64,000 nucleotides of DNA, from assembly GCA_036924085.1 (NCBI GenBank), contig JAVGWX010000018.1, positions 24,439,848 to 24,503,847 of the forward strand. The letters run 5' to 3'. Shown in pieces: positions 44,026-53,600 of the stretch (position 1 is its first letter; each line of letters begins with the position of its first letter). The notes under the pieces are model-generated. The model did not search any database, was not told the DNA's origin, and worked only from the letters and a program-made list of their open reading frames with translations. Made by a program: the position numbers and the translations under genes. The DNA comes from Ariolimax columbianus. Taxonomy: Eukaryota > Mollusca > Gastropoda > Stylommatophora > Arionidae.

Positions 44026-44355
44026 GTTGTGCAGTGTTTACACCATACGAAAAACAGGACCACTAATTGTGTCGTCACCGGATTCTCCCGCGCAACACTT
44101 TGTTGAGACATTTCGCATCTACTACCACTTATCCTACACGATGCCCAGGGCTCATCACCCGTTGTCGTGGACGATCAATGCGAAAGGCACTGGTTGGATA
44201 TACAGATTGCATGGCTTGACTTGAAGCAGGAGGCACTAACTATAGCTAGTCCTCTTTCTTGTCTTTTATCACGCCAGCCGAAGCACAGTGGTACCAGCAC
44301 AGTCGACTTCGATCAAGAAACCTGCGACAAAGAACGTTGCATGCTCTTGCAGTAG
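44026..44355 (+). CDS. Candidate exon after a strong acceptor, unknown
   Basis: TATTTTCTTTGTTGCAG ends at 44,025 and is a textbook 3' splice site. One frame gives SVYTIRKTGPLIVSSPDSP, then FRIYYHLSYTMPRAHHPL, with a stop at 44,224. Another gives HWLDIQIAWLDLKQEALTIA, DFDQETCDKERCMLLQ with a stop near 44,355. I cannot tell which, if any, is used. Mirror 52,730-53,059 is also open. Neither is a family I know. Confidence 0.3.
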
Positions 44356-44737
44356 TCGATTCTGTAACTATTGTCTAGCATGATGAAGCTGCTAATATGA
44401 TGCACAACTCACTTTAGTCGTCCCTTTTAAGGCATGCATGGAGTTCATGGAATCAAATCAAAATCACGTCCCGTCATTTCTTGAATCACATGTTCAGCCT
44501 TGTATTTTACTTAACATAACGAGCTTTTAGAAAACATGATTCTTTTCATTTGCAGTACGGTGGAAATATTTTTTATATAGTTATTTTGCCACATCCATGC
44601 ACAGCCTTTTGTCGCATCTTACAATATACAAGGCATTAAATAATTTATCCTAATTTCTTCACCAATCAGGAGAAATAAATACATCGCCCACCTTTACATA
44701 TTTTGTCCTGGACTTACAGTGGCAATTTTTGGCAGCG
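44356..44737. other. AT-rich spacer
   Basis: No gene seen. Includes TTACTTAACATAACGAGC and ATTTATCCTAATTTCTTC runs. Shared with the right arm. Confidence 0.45.
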
Positions 44738-45352
44738 GTTATATCCTTTCAGTTGCCAAGAGGTCTTCAAAAGGCCATATTGCTGTTGTAATTCTATCTC
44801 GTATTTCCTCATTTGTAACTCGATCTTTGTACGTGACGTTTAAAAGTCTTCGGAAACATCTCATCTCCAAGGCCTGTATCCTTCGCTGAAGGTCAGCTGT
44901 AACTGTCCATGTCTCATTAGCATAGAGGAATATTGACAGGACCAGTGTACGTATTAATCTGATTTTCGTGCATAGTGCTAACCGTTTATCTTGCCAGATT
45001 GTGTTAAGCCGTGCAAGCGCCGCTATTGTCTGTGCTATTCTGGCCAACACCTCACATTTTGATCCTTCATCACTGACAATCGAACCCAGATATTTAAAAC
45101 GGAAACTCGCTTGGTACGGTTACATATCGAAATCAAATGGTCTTGCAAATACGATCGTCCACGGAAAGGTGCAAGGCAAACGACGAAGAGGTCGGCCCAA
45201 AATCAGGTGGGAGGACAACATAAAAGATTGGACCAGAACAGGTACAGGCAGCATCCGCCGACAGAGAAGGGTGGCGTGGAGTTGTGAGGTTGTCTTCATG
45301 TGTACCCCAACAGCCTCACGGGTTACGGGATGACCTAACCTGACCTGATATC
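44738..45352 (+). mobile_element. Family C LINE with inverted 5' part (twin-priming structure)
   Basis: 45,098-45,352 reads forward: RKLAWYGYISKSNGLANTIV, RRRGRPKIRWEDNIKDWT, ending at the tail GACCTAACCTGACCTG. 44,738-45,097 is the adjoining upstream part of the same LINE but inverted: on the minus strand it reads FKYLGSIVSDEGSKCEVLA-type text, LYANETWTVTADLQRR, RRLLNVTYKDRVTN, PFEDLLA. In the intact copy (16,776-17,160) PFEDLL is directly followed by RKLAWYG. The flanks show ATATCCTTT and ATATCCTGT, a likely target-site duplication. Both arms have it. Confidence 0.87.
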
Positions 45353-45714
45353 CTGTCATTTCCAGTAAGGGGCCCCGGGATTCACTGGGGGAGGTAATCT
45401 TATTGGTAGGTGTGAAACGTGTAGCGACAAAGATAGAAAAGATATGAATTTGAAGTGCATGTATGTAGCTTTCTCAAAGTGCTCAAAATCGCGATGTGAC
45501 TGCACTGGCTCACAAGCAGAGACCATGTATGTGTTCAGATTCCTGAACCTGCAGTGAAGGAAACCTATGGGATGTGAGTCCATTTAAAGTTCGTACTGAA
45601 TGTGGATTCACCAGAATGTAAGGTGCAAAACACCTAGTACTTCGTCTTAGGAAACACAGTGAACCATGTAAACAAAATGTGGGACCTTGCACTGTACTTG
45701 TAATAGTTGTCAGT
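45353..45714. other. Unique spacer between family C and R-G
   Basis: No gene seen. The open minus-strand frame over this area (45,510-46,013) is an extension of the minisatellite. Confidence 0.45.
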
Positions 45715-46270
45715 GACTCGTAGCTGACTGCTAGCGTCAGGGTCAGTGAATCGTAGCTGACTGCTAGCGTCAGGGTCAGTGACTCGTAGCTGACTGCTAG
45801 CGTCAGGGTCAGTGACTCGTAGCTGACTACTAGTGTCAGGGTCAGTGACTCGTAGCTGACTACTAGTGTCAGGTACAGTGACTCGTAGCTGACTACTAGT
45901 GTCAGGGTCAGTGACTCGTAGCTGACTACTTGTGTCAGGGTCAGTGACTCGTAGGTGACTACTAATGTCAGGGCCAGAAAACCAGAGCTGCCTAGACTCT
46001 TCTTCACCTCCACGCGGTGATCCTGGATAACAGGCCGCAGCAGGGCAGTATGGCTAAAGAGAAGGGATCAAAGAGGGAATGCTAACCCGTTACTCAAAAA
46101 ATGATTGCTGAAATCGGATGTGTTGCACCGAAAGGTGCATATATCGCAGCCAAGCTGTAAACTACGACACAGCGCATTCTGTTCTTTGGACTTCATTCTG
46201 CTACTTAGGCCCGTGTCAGGGTTTGGTAGCGGGAGATTAAGAACGAACGAACGAAGCCAAGCCGAACATG
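45715..46270 (-). repeat. R-G interspersed repeat, copy 3, with 33-bp minisatellite
   Basis: 45,715-45,985 is about 8 units of GTGACTCGTAGCTGACTACT, AGTGTCAGGGTCA (33 bp, 11 codons). 45,986-46,270 is the R-G body reversed, ending GAACGAACGAACGAAGCCAA. Mirror at 50,880-51,535. Confidence 0.85.
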
Positions 46271-46402
46271 CATTAGTGTTGCTAGGTAACCGAAGGCTTG
46301 GGCTGTGTAGTAGGTTTTTTATAACTTTCTGCTGCTTACTGTATAATACAATGTAAATCTTATATTGTTTTCTCTAGTTTTTGATTCTATGTTTTTGATT
46401 AT

Positions 46403-47541
46403 ACTTCTTCTTCTTCTTCTTCTGCGTACACAGTCAGACAGTAACCATTATTTTCTCGAAAAAAGCGGCGGTCATCCTGAGACTCTCGCCACTACCATAG
46501 AGCTTGTCTTGCAGTTCCACTGGCAATGGCCACATCTGCTCTCTCTGATCCTCGTATGTCGGGCAGTTCTGCAGCAGATGTTCAGTGGTCATTTTACCAG
46601 TACCGCACGGGCATTCGTCGGTACACCCTATCTTCAATTTGTTGAAGAGGTGGTACCTCAGTCTGTTGTGGCCAGTGCGAAGTCTGAAGACAACGACCTG
46701 CTCTCTTCGGTTCAACTGGTAATAGGCATCGTTTTTGGTGTAACCAGTATGTTCGGTTTCCCATTTGGACATGTACCTGGCTTTGATAAGCCGTTTTGAC
46801 TCTTCGTACGTCATACTGGTATCTATTTGTGGTAGCCTTGCACCTTCTTTTGCCAGTCTGTCTGCCTCCTCGTTGCCTTGGATGTTGCAGTGTGACGGAA
46901 CCCACTGTACCACTACCCTTTTTGGTGCGGACTGTTGGCACAGTTTGCAGAGTGCTGCTCTTAAGTCATTAAGCTCAGTGTTTTTCTGGCTTTTTAGCGC
47001 TGTGACTACTTCGAGAGCATCTGTCAGCAGGACTATATGGCTCTCATTTTCACTGTGTGTTACCATTTCTTCCACTGCCGCCCTCAGTGCCTCTGCCTCT
47101 GCTCTGAAATTGCTCGTGTACTTACCAGTAGCGAATGACAGTGTTATTTTTCTGCCATTTGGTAGGTTCAGGAATGCTCCTGCCCCTCCGTTCTGTGTAG
47201 TGTTTGTTACAGAACCGTCGGTGTATGCATGGGTCCAGTCCATGCTTGGGTAGCTTTTCGTTATGAAGCTTAAGGTAGTGTCTCTCCTTTCTTTTTCGGT
47301 CTGGCAGTTTTTGTTTGCAATACCTGGTATATTTTCTACCACCTCTGGAAATATATCCTGCCTCCAAGTAGGTTTTCGTACAGTAGTGATGGGTTTTGGT
47401 GTTGTTAGTGCGTTTATGGGATCTTCGTGCATCTTTGCTTTGGCTATTTCTGCAAAGTTTCTCCGCTTTAGTTTCCCAGTTCCCAAATTGTTTATACGAT
47501 ATATACGAAGTAATTCGGTAAATAAGATCACACATCGATAT
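46403..47541 (-). mobile_element. Family A LINE copy 5, left arm only, with intact RNase H frame
   Basis: A 1.14-kb 5'-truncated insertion. Its 3' GAA tail lies at 46,403-46,422, and about 45 bases of extra sequence lie at its 5' end (47,497-47,541). The right arm has the empty site at about 50,736-50,742 with the flanks joined. No clear target-site duplication. It is the least damaged family A copy and inserted after the arms became separate. Confidence 0.93.
46434..47531 (-). CDS. RNase H and C-terminal region of family A LINE copy 5
   Basis: A 365-codon uninterrupted frame. RNase H spans about residues 100-230 with all expected residues: D105 in AYTDGS, E145 in FRAEAEALR, D171 in LLTDALEVV, H214 in VPSHCN, and D224 in EEADRLAKEG. 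Then come FRLRTGHNR at about 282 and a Cys/His segment C307-x-C309...H318...C323, which may bind zinc or nucleic acid. The first residues (MILFTELLRI) come from the junction and not from the LINE. The polymerase is missing, so it cannot move on its own. Confidence 0.85.
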   Translation of the reverse strand: MILFTELLRIYRINNLGTGKLKRRNFAEIAKAKMHEDPINALTTPKPITTVRKPTWRQDIFPEVVENIPGIANKNCQTEKERRDTTLSFITKSYPSMDWTHAYTDGSVTNTTQNGGAGAFLNLPNGRKITLSFATGKYTSNFRAEAEALRAAVEEMVTHSENESHIVLLTDALEVVTALKSQKNTELNDLRAALCKLCQQSAPKRVVVQWVPSHCNIQGNEEADRLAKEGARLPQIDTSMTYEESKRLIKARYMSKWETEHTGYTKNDAYYQLNRREQVVVFRLRTGHNRLRYHLFNKLKIGCTDECPCGTGKMTTEHLLQNCPTYEDQREQMWPLPVELQDKLYGSGESLRMTAAFFEKIMVTV

Positions 47542-47904
47542 GGAATAGCTGAAAGACGTAGCTGATAGTTTCTAAAGGTAGCAGCAACATCTAGCTTTGT
47601 GATTACTGTAAGTAGCAGACGCTATGTGGCAGCAACATCCGGCTTTGTGATTACTTATTTAGCAGACGCTAGGTGTCGCATGCACGTGCGTAGCCGAGAT
47701 TACATATGGCGTTCTTACTCACAGAGAGTACATAAAAAACAGCTGTTGGGTGGTGGGGTTTATTTAAGCGGGTGTGAAAGGCGAGGGAAAATGCACTTCA
47801 AATGATATTCATAAGGAAATGCTTCTGCTACGGTGAGAAGTGTGTGTCAGGTAAAGCGGTGCCATAATTATCGGTAAGTTTTCTGAAGGACGCTTTAAAA
47901 ATGC
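47542..47904. other. Flank of the mariner remnant; no gene seen
   Basis: Contains TAGCAGCAACATC...GCTTTGTGATTACT twice (47,580-47,660). The 5' end of the mariner element should lie here but no inverted terminal repeat was recognised. Confidence 0.45.
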
Positions 47905-48117
47905 CGATTGAAGCCCTACCTGTGCATCCTGTTAAGATTACAACAGAAGCAATTGTGGGTAGGGGAGATAATTCGAGGGGAAAGAATAGTAACGATAGAC
48001 AGTGCGGTAACAGAAATACTGTGTTCGCGTGGTTTAGTCTACAGCATAATGCATGATCGATTGAATTTCTGGAAAGTGAGCTCATCGTGGGTACCCAGAC
48101 TATGGCCGTTTGCGCCT
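47905..48117 (+). pseudogene. Mariner transposase, N-terminal HTH remnant
   Basis: The plus strand reads VGEIIRGERIVTIDSAVTEI, LCSRGLVYSIMHDRLNFW, KVSSSWVPRLWP. This is the second HTH and linker of mariner transposases (R.tid.....g.s.gsvysIihdrL.f.KvsarWVPR). It stops where a family E LINE fragment begins. Its C-terminus reappears at 48,745. Mirror at 50,158-50,375. Confidence 0.7.
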
Positions 48118-48742
48118 TGACAAACGGTCAGTAAGCTGGTCTATTGTAGAGATGGCGGTAGCAGCTTCTGTCCTAGAGGGACATCGACTTTCGTGGCTGA
48201 TTTTACCGATTATCGATTGACAGGGATGACAGCAGTGTAAACAGAAAAGGTTCGATTGGTGTGATGAAGACTCCTTTTTTTTTTTGCGTCGCTTGTCTTC
48301 CATCTTTGTCGCCAGAACTAGCTCTGATGACTCGATGCCTGCTCTCAAGGTTGCTCTCCGTGTAGCTCTATCCTCTACAATCTCGTCCCAGGTATTTGGA
48401 TTGATCGTAAAATCGTTCATGGATCTTTTGCAAATGTTCTTGTATCTTAATGTAGGCCATCATTGGTATCTGGTACCTGATATGAGTTCACCCAGGAATA
48501 ACTGCTTCGGAATGCGGGTATTTGACATTCGTTTCACGTGACCCAATCATCTCAGTCTCTTGTTGCTCAGAGTCGAGAAAAGGGAAGGTATCATGGCACG
48601 TTTCAGTATTTCCGAGTTGGTCACCTTGCCCTGCCATTTTATGCTCAATTTACTTCCAAGACATCGCATATGAAAACTGTTTAACTTCTTCTCGTGTCTT
48701 GAAACAGCTTTCATAGTACCCAGGCTATTGACTGGCGAACGC
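48118..48742 (-). mobile_element. Family E LINE C-terminus, lodged inside a mariner
   Basis: Minus strand: RHEKKLNSFHMRCLGSKLSI, KWQGKVTNSEILKRAMIPSL, KRLRWLGHVKRMSNTRIPKQ (in two frames), MNDFTINPNTWDEIVEDRAT, RATLRAGIESSELV, then LFCLHCCHPCQSIIGKISHE, a C-x2-C...H..C finger-like end. It occupies the space where the mariner catalytic core should be. Mirror at 49,535-50,156. Confidence 0.85.
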
Positions 48743-48744
48743 AA

Positions 48745-48855
48745 ATGAGACATTTTTTTCTTGCACTGATTAAGCACTGGAATAAATGCATTAATATTGG
48801 TGGGAATTATGTTAAGATGTATGGGACAATGTTAGTGCACAATAAATGTTTTTCA
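48745..48855 (+). pseudogene. Mariner transposase, C-terminal end
   Basis: The plus strand reads HFFLALIKHWNKCINIGG, NYVKM. It matches the conserved mariner ending (FF..gI..L..RW.kCi...GdYVek). It is in the same direction as the HTH remnant at 47,905, so both are from one element. Mirror at 49,430-49,533. Confidence 0.68.
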
Positions 48856-49115
48856 AATTCGTATCTAATTTATATTCTTTTAATTGCCAATTGTGACCAA
48901 TTTACTGACTTGTATGATGATGGTATGACGGAGAACATGTTCTGAAGACTGGGGTATTTTTGAGTGGGGCAGAATGAGAGCACAGCGCTCATCCATCCAT
49001 CTGTAGAACAAACTGTACGGTGATCACAGACGTCTGAGACAGACCACCATATTTGGAGGGAGACGTACGGTAAACCCTTTTAAACAACCCGTTCAAAGGT
49101 GGTCATTTAGAACAT
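48856..49115. other. Sequence up to the gap; last 53 bases have no partner in the right arm
   Basis: 48,856-49,062 mirrors 49,216-49,425. 49,063-49,115 (starting ACGTACGGTAAACCC) is unpaired. Confidence 0.6.
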
Positions 49116-49215
49116 NNNNNNNNNNNNNNNNNNNNNNNNNNNNNNNNNNNNNNNNNNNNNNNNNNNNNNNNNNNNNNNNNNNNNNNNNNNNNNNNNNNNN
49201 NNNNNNNNNNNNNNN
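49116..49215. other. Assembly gap, exactly 100 N
   Basis: A run of exactly 100 N is the usual placeholder for a scaffold join of unknown size. It sits at the symmetry centre of the inverted repeat. Confidence 0.97.
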
Positions 49216-49429
49216 CTCCCTCCAAACATGGTGGTCTGTCTAAGACGTCTGTGATTACGGTACAGTTTGTTCTACAGATGGATGGATGAGTGCCGTGCTC
49301 TCATTCTGCCCCACTCAAAAATACCCCAGTCTTCAGAACATGTTCTCCGTCATACCATCATCATACAAGTCAGTAAATTGGTCACAATTGGCAATTAAAA
49401 GAACGTAAATTAGATACGAATTTGAAAAA

Positions 49430-49533
49430 CATTTATTGTGCACTAACATTGTACCATACATCTTAACATAATTCCCACCAATATTAATGCATTTATTCCA
49501 GTGCTTAATCAGTGCAAGAAAAAAATGTCTCAT
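49430..49533 (-). pseudogene. Mariner transposase C-terminal end (mirror of 48,745-48,855)
   Basis: The minus strand carries the same HWNKCINIGGNYVKM end. The frame through 49,333 differs by a single residue from the left arm. Confidence 0.66.
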
Positions 49534-49534
49534 T

Positions 49535-50156
49535 TGCGTTCGCCAGTCAATAGCCAGGGTACTATGAAAGCTGTTTCAAGACACGAGAAGAGGTTAAACA
49601 GTTTTCATATGCGATGTCTTCGAAGTATATTGAGCATAAAATGGCAGGGCAAGGTGACCAACTCGGAAATACTGAAACGTGCCATGATACCTTCCCTTTT
49701 GTCGACTCTGAGCAACAAGAGACTGAGATGACTGGGTCACGTGAAACGAATGTCAAATACCCGCATTCCGAAGCAGTTATTCCTGGGTGAACTCATATCA
49801 GGTATCAGATCCCAATGATGGCCTAAATTAAGATACAAGAACATTTGCAAAAGATCCATGAACGATTTTACGATCAATCCAAATATCTGGGACGAGATTG
49901 TAGAGGATAGAGCTACACGGAGAGCAACCTTGAGAGCAGGCATCGAGTCATCAGAGCTAGTTCTGGCGACAAAGATGGAAGACAAGCGACGCAAAAAAAA
50001 AAAGGAGTCTTCATCACACCAATCGAACCTTTTCTGTTTACACTGCTGTCATCCCTGTCAATCGATAATCGGTAAAATCAGCCACGAAAGTCGATGTCCC
50101 TCTAGGACAGAAGCTGCTACCGCCATCTCTACAACAGACCAGCTTACTGACCGTTT
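49535..50156 (+). mobile_element. Family E LINE C-terminus (mirror of 48,118-48,742)
   Basis: Plus strand: RHEKRLNSFHMRCLRSILSI, KWQGKVTNSEILKR, then MNDFTINPNIWDEIVEDRAT and the finger-like LFCLHCCHPCQSIIGKISHE. Slightly closer to the expected family text (CLRSILSI) than the left copy. Confidence 0.85.
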
Positions 50157-50157
50157 G

Positions 50158-50375
50158 TCAAGGCGCAAACGGCCATAGTCTGGGTACCCACGATGAGCTC
50201 ACTTTCCAGAAATTCAATCGATCATGCATTATGCTGTAGACTAAACCACGCGAACACAGTATTTCTGTTACCGCACTGTCTATCGTTACTGTTCTTTCCC
50301 CTCGAATTATCTCCCCTACCCACAATTGCTTCTGTTGTAATCTTAACAGGATGCACAGGTATGGCTTCAATCAGC
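50158..50375 (-). pseudogene. Mariner HTH remnant (mirror of 47,905-48,117)
   Basis: Minus strand: VGEIIRGERTVTIDSAVTEI, then IMHDRLNFWKVSSSWVPR. One visible residue change against the left arm. Confidence 0.68.
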
Positions 50376-50735
50376 ATTTTTAAAGCGTCCTTGAGAAAAC
50401 TTACCGATAATTATGGCACCGCTTTACCTGACACACACTTCTCACCATAGCAGAAAGCATTTCCTTATGAATATCATTTGAAGTGCATTTTCCCTCGCCT
50501 TTCACACTTGCTTAAATAAACCCCACCACCCAACAGCTGTTTTTTATGTACTCTCTGTAAGTAAGAACGCCATATGTAATCTCGGCTACGCACGTGCATG
50601 CGACACCTAGCGTCTGCTAAATAAGTAATCACAAAGCTGGATGTTGCTGCCACCTAGAGTCTGCTACTTACAGTAATCACAAAGCTAGATGATGCTGCTA
50701 CCTTTAGAAACTATCAGCTACGTCGTTCAGCTATT

Positions 50736-50742
50736 CCCTAAT
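50736..50742. other. Empty insertion site of family A LINE copy 5
   Basis: Here GCTATTCCCTAATCAAAAAC runs uninterrupted, whereas in the left arm the same flanks are separated by 1.14 kb of LINE at 46,403-47,541. Confidence 0.9.
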
Positions 50743-50879
50743 CAAAAACATAGAATCAAAAACTAGAGAAAACAATATAAGATTTATTTACATTGTATTA
50801 TACAGTAAGCCGCAGGAAGTCCTAAAAAATCTACTACACAGCCCAAGCCTTCGGTTACCTAGCAACACTGATGCATGTT

Positions 50880-51535
50880 CGGCTTGGCTTCGTTCGTTCG
50901 TTCTTAATCTCCCGCTACCAAACCCTGACACGGGCCTAAGTAGCAGAATGAAGTCCAGAGAACAGAATGCGCTGTGTCGTAGTTTACAGCTTGGCTGCGA
51001 TATTTGCACCTTTCGGTGCAACACATCCGATTTCAGCAATCATTTTTTGAGTACCGGGTTAGCATTCCCTCTTCGATCCCTTCTCTTTAGCCAGTCTGTC
51101 CTGCTGCGGCCTGTTATCCAGGATCACCGCGTGGAGGCGAAGAAGGGTCTTGGCAGCTCTGGTTTGCTGGCCCTGACATTAGTTATCAGCTAAGAGTCAC
51201 TGACCCTGACACTTGTAGTCAGCTATGAGTCACTGACCGTGACGCTAGTAGTCAGCTACGAGTCACTGACCCTGACACTAGTAGTCAGCTACGAGTCACT
51301 GACCCTGACGCAAGTAGTCAGCTACGAGTCACTGACACTAGTAGTCAGCTACGAGTCACTGACCCTGACACTAGTAGTCAGCTGCGAGTCACTGACCCTG
51401 ACGCTAGTAGTCAGCTACGAGTCACTGACCCTGACGCTAGCAGTCAGCTACGAGTCACTGACCCTGACGCTAGCAGTCAGCTACGATTCACTGACCCTGA
51501 CGCTAGCAGTCAGCTACGAGTCACTGACAAATATT
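50880..51535 (+). repeat. R-G interspersed repeat with 33-bp minisatellite (mirror of 45,715-46,270)
   Basis: The body begins GGCTTCGTTCGTTCGTTC and includes GGGTTAGCATTCCCTCTTCG. Then 51,190-51,530 holds about 10 units of the 33-bp repeat. The long open frame at 51,239 comes from the 11-codon period. Confidence 0.85.
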
Positions 51536-51734
51536 ACAAGTACAGTGCAAGGTCCCACATTTTGTTTACATCGTTCACTGTGTTTCCTAAGACGAAGTAC
51601 TAGGTGTTTTGCACCTTACATTCTGGTGAATACACATTCAGTACGAACTTTAAATGGACTCACATCCCATAGGTTTCCTTCACTGCAGGTTCAGGAATCT
51701 GAACACAGACATGGCCCCTTACTGGAAATGACAG

Positions 51735-52350
51735 GATATCAGGTCAGGTTAGGTCATCCCGTAACCCGTGAGGCTGTTGGGGGACACATGAAGACAACCT
51801 CACAACTCCACGCCACCCTTCTCTGTCGGCGGATGTTGCCTGTACCTGTTCTGGTCCAATCTTTTATGTTGTCCTCCCACCTGATATTGGGCCGACCTCT
51901 TCGTCGTCTGCCTTGCACCTTTCCGTGGAGGATCGTATTTGCAAAACCATTTGATTTCGATATGTGACCGTACGAAGCGAGTTTCCATTTTAAATATCTG
52001 GGTTCGATTGTCAGTGATGAAGGATCAAAATGTGAGGTGTTGGCCAGAATAGCACAGACAATAACGGCGCTTGCACGGCTTAACACAATCTGGCAAGATA
52101 AACGGTTAGCACTATGCACGAAAATCAGATTAATACGTACACTGGTCCTGTCAATATTCCTCTATGCTTGTGAGACATGGACAGTTACAGCTGACCTTCA
52201 TCGAAGGAAACAGGCCTTGGAGATGAGATGTTTCCGAAGACTTTTAAACGTCACGTACAAAGATCGAGTTACAAATGAGGAAATACGAGATAGAATTACA
52301 ACAGCAATATGGCCTTTTGAAGACCTCTTGGCAACTGAAGGGATATAACC
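51735..52350 (-). mobile_element. Family C LINE with inverted 5' part (mirror of 44,738-45,352)
   Basis: 51,735-51,990 on the minus strand gives SNGFANTILHGKVQGRRRRG, and 51,990-52,350 on the plus strand gives EVLARIAQTITALARLNTIW, LYACETWTVTADLHRR, PFEDLLAT. The inversion point is the same as in the left arm. Confidence 0.86.
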
Positions 52351-52726
52351 GCTGCCAAATATTGCCACTAAGTCCAGGACAAAATATGTAAAGGTGGGCG
52401 ATGTATTTATTTCTCCTGATTGGTGAAAAAAATAAGATAAATTATTTATTGCCTTGTATATTGTAAGATGCGAATAAAGGCTGTGCATGGATGTGACAAA
52501 AAAATAATGTAAAAATTAGTTCTACCGTACTGCCAATGAAAAGAATCATGTTTTCTAAAAGCTCGTTTTGTTAAGTAAAATACAAGGCTGGACATGTGAT
52601 TCAAGAAATGACGAGACGTGATTTTGATTTGATTCCATGAACTCCATGCATGCCTTAAAAGGGACGACTAAAGTGAGTTGTGCATTATATTAGCAGCTTC
52701 ATCATGCTAGACAATAGTTACAGAAT
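52351..52726. other. AT-rich spacer (mirror of 44,356-44,737)
   Basis: No gene recognised. Confidence 0.45.
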
Positions 52727-52729
52727 CGA

Positions 52730-53059
52730 CTACTGCAAGAGCATGCAACGTTCTTTGTCGCAGGTTTCTTGATCGAAGTCGACTGTGCTGGTACCACTGT
52801 GCTTCGGCTGGCGTGATAAAAGACAAGAAAGAGGACCAGCTATAGTTAGTGCCTCCTGCTTCAAGTCAAGCCATGCAATCTGTATATCCAACCAGTGCCT
52901 TTCGCGTTGATCGTCCACGACAACGGGTGATGAGCCCTGGGCATCGTGTAGGATAAGTGGTAGTAGATGCGAAATGTCTCAACAAAGTGTTGCGCGGGAG
53001 AATCCGGTGACGACACAATTAGTGGTCCTGTTTTTCGTATGGTGTAAACAATGCACAAC
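52730..53059 (-). CDS. Candidate exon, unknown (mirror of 44,026-44,355)
   Basis: The acceptor TTTCTTTGTTGCAG is conserved. Frames HWLDIQIAWLDLKQEALTIA and SVYTIRKTGPLIVSSPDSP remain open, with very few residue differences from the left arm. Same doubts about which frame, if any, is used. Confidence 0.3.
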
Positions 53060-53089
53060 CTGCAACAAAGAAAATATTTTTTATAAGAT

Positions 53090-53600
53090 TTTGTGTTTAC
53101 TGTAGTGCACCGACCATATGGTGGGTTGCAGGTAAGATTTGGTGTTTTCTGTAGTGCACCGACCATACAGTGGGTTAGAGGTAAGATTTAGTGTTTACTG
53201 TAGTAAACCGACCATACAGTGGGTTAGAAGTAAGATTTAGTGTTTACTGTAGTAAACCGACCATACAGTGGGTTAGAAGTAAGATTTAGTGTTTACTGTA
53301 GTAAACCGACCATACAGTGGGTTAGAGGTAAGATTTAGTGTTTACTGTAGTAAACAGACCATACAGTGGGTTAGAAGTAAGATTTAATGTTTACTGTAGT
53401 AAACCGACCATACAGTGGGTTAGAAGTAAGATTTAGTGTTTACTGTAGTAAACCGACCATACAGTGGGTTAGAAGTAAGATTTAGTGTTTACTGTAGTAC
53501 ACCGACCATATAGTGGGTTAGAAGTAAGATTTAGTGTTTACTGTAGTACTCCGAGCATACAGTGGGTTAGAAGTAAGATTGAGTTTTTACTGTAGTACAC
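53090..53600. repeat. 49-bp satellite (mirror)
   Basis: About 10 units of GTTTACTGTAGTAAACCGAC, CATACAGTGGGTTAGAAGTA, AGATTTAGT. Confidence 0.93.

Larger units (their letters stand above)
32248..49062 (+). repeat. Left arm of a giant inverted repeat (pairs with 49,216-64,000)
   Basis: Base 32,248 pairs with 64,000 (CTATGGGGACAC against GTGTCCCCATAG), and the pairing runs to CCACCATATTTGGAGGGAG just before the gap. All features in this arm recur in reverse order and opposite strand on the right. The left arm is about 2 kb longer because of a family A LINE insertion and longer 28-bp satellite. About 53 bases (49,063-49,115) next to the gap have no partner. The right arm probably continues past the window end. 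Confidence 0.95.

Noticed and set aside
45510..46013. 167-codon ORF, and the 242-codon mirror at 51,239-51,967
   Set aside because: The core is the 33-bp minisatellite (11 codons); the ends read through unrelated noncoding and LINE antisense sequence.
47828..48085. 85-codon minus-strand ORF opposite the mariner HTH
   Set aside because: The plus strand gives a recognisable transposase segment over the same bases, so the opposite frame is a shadow.
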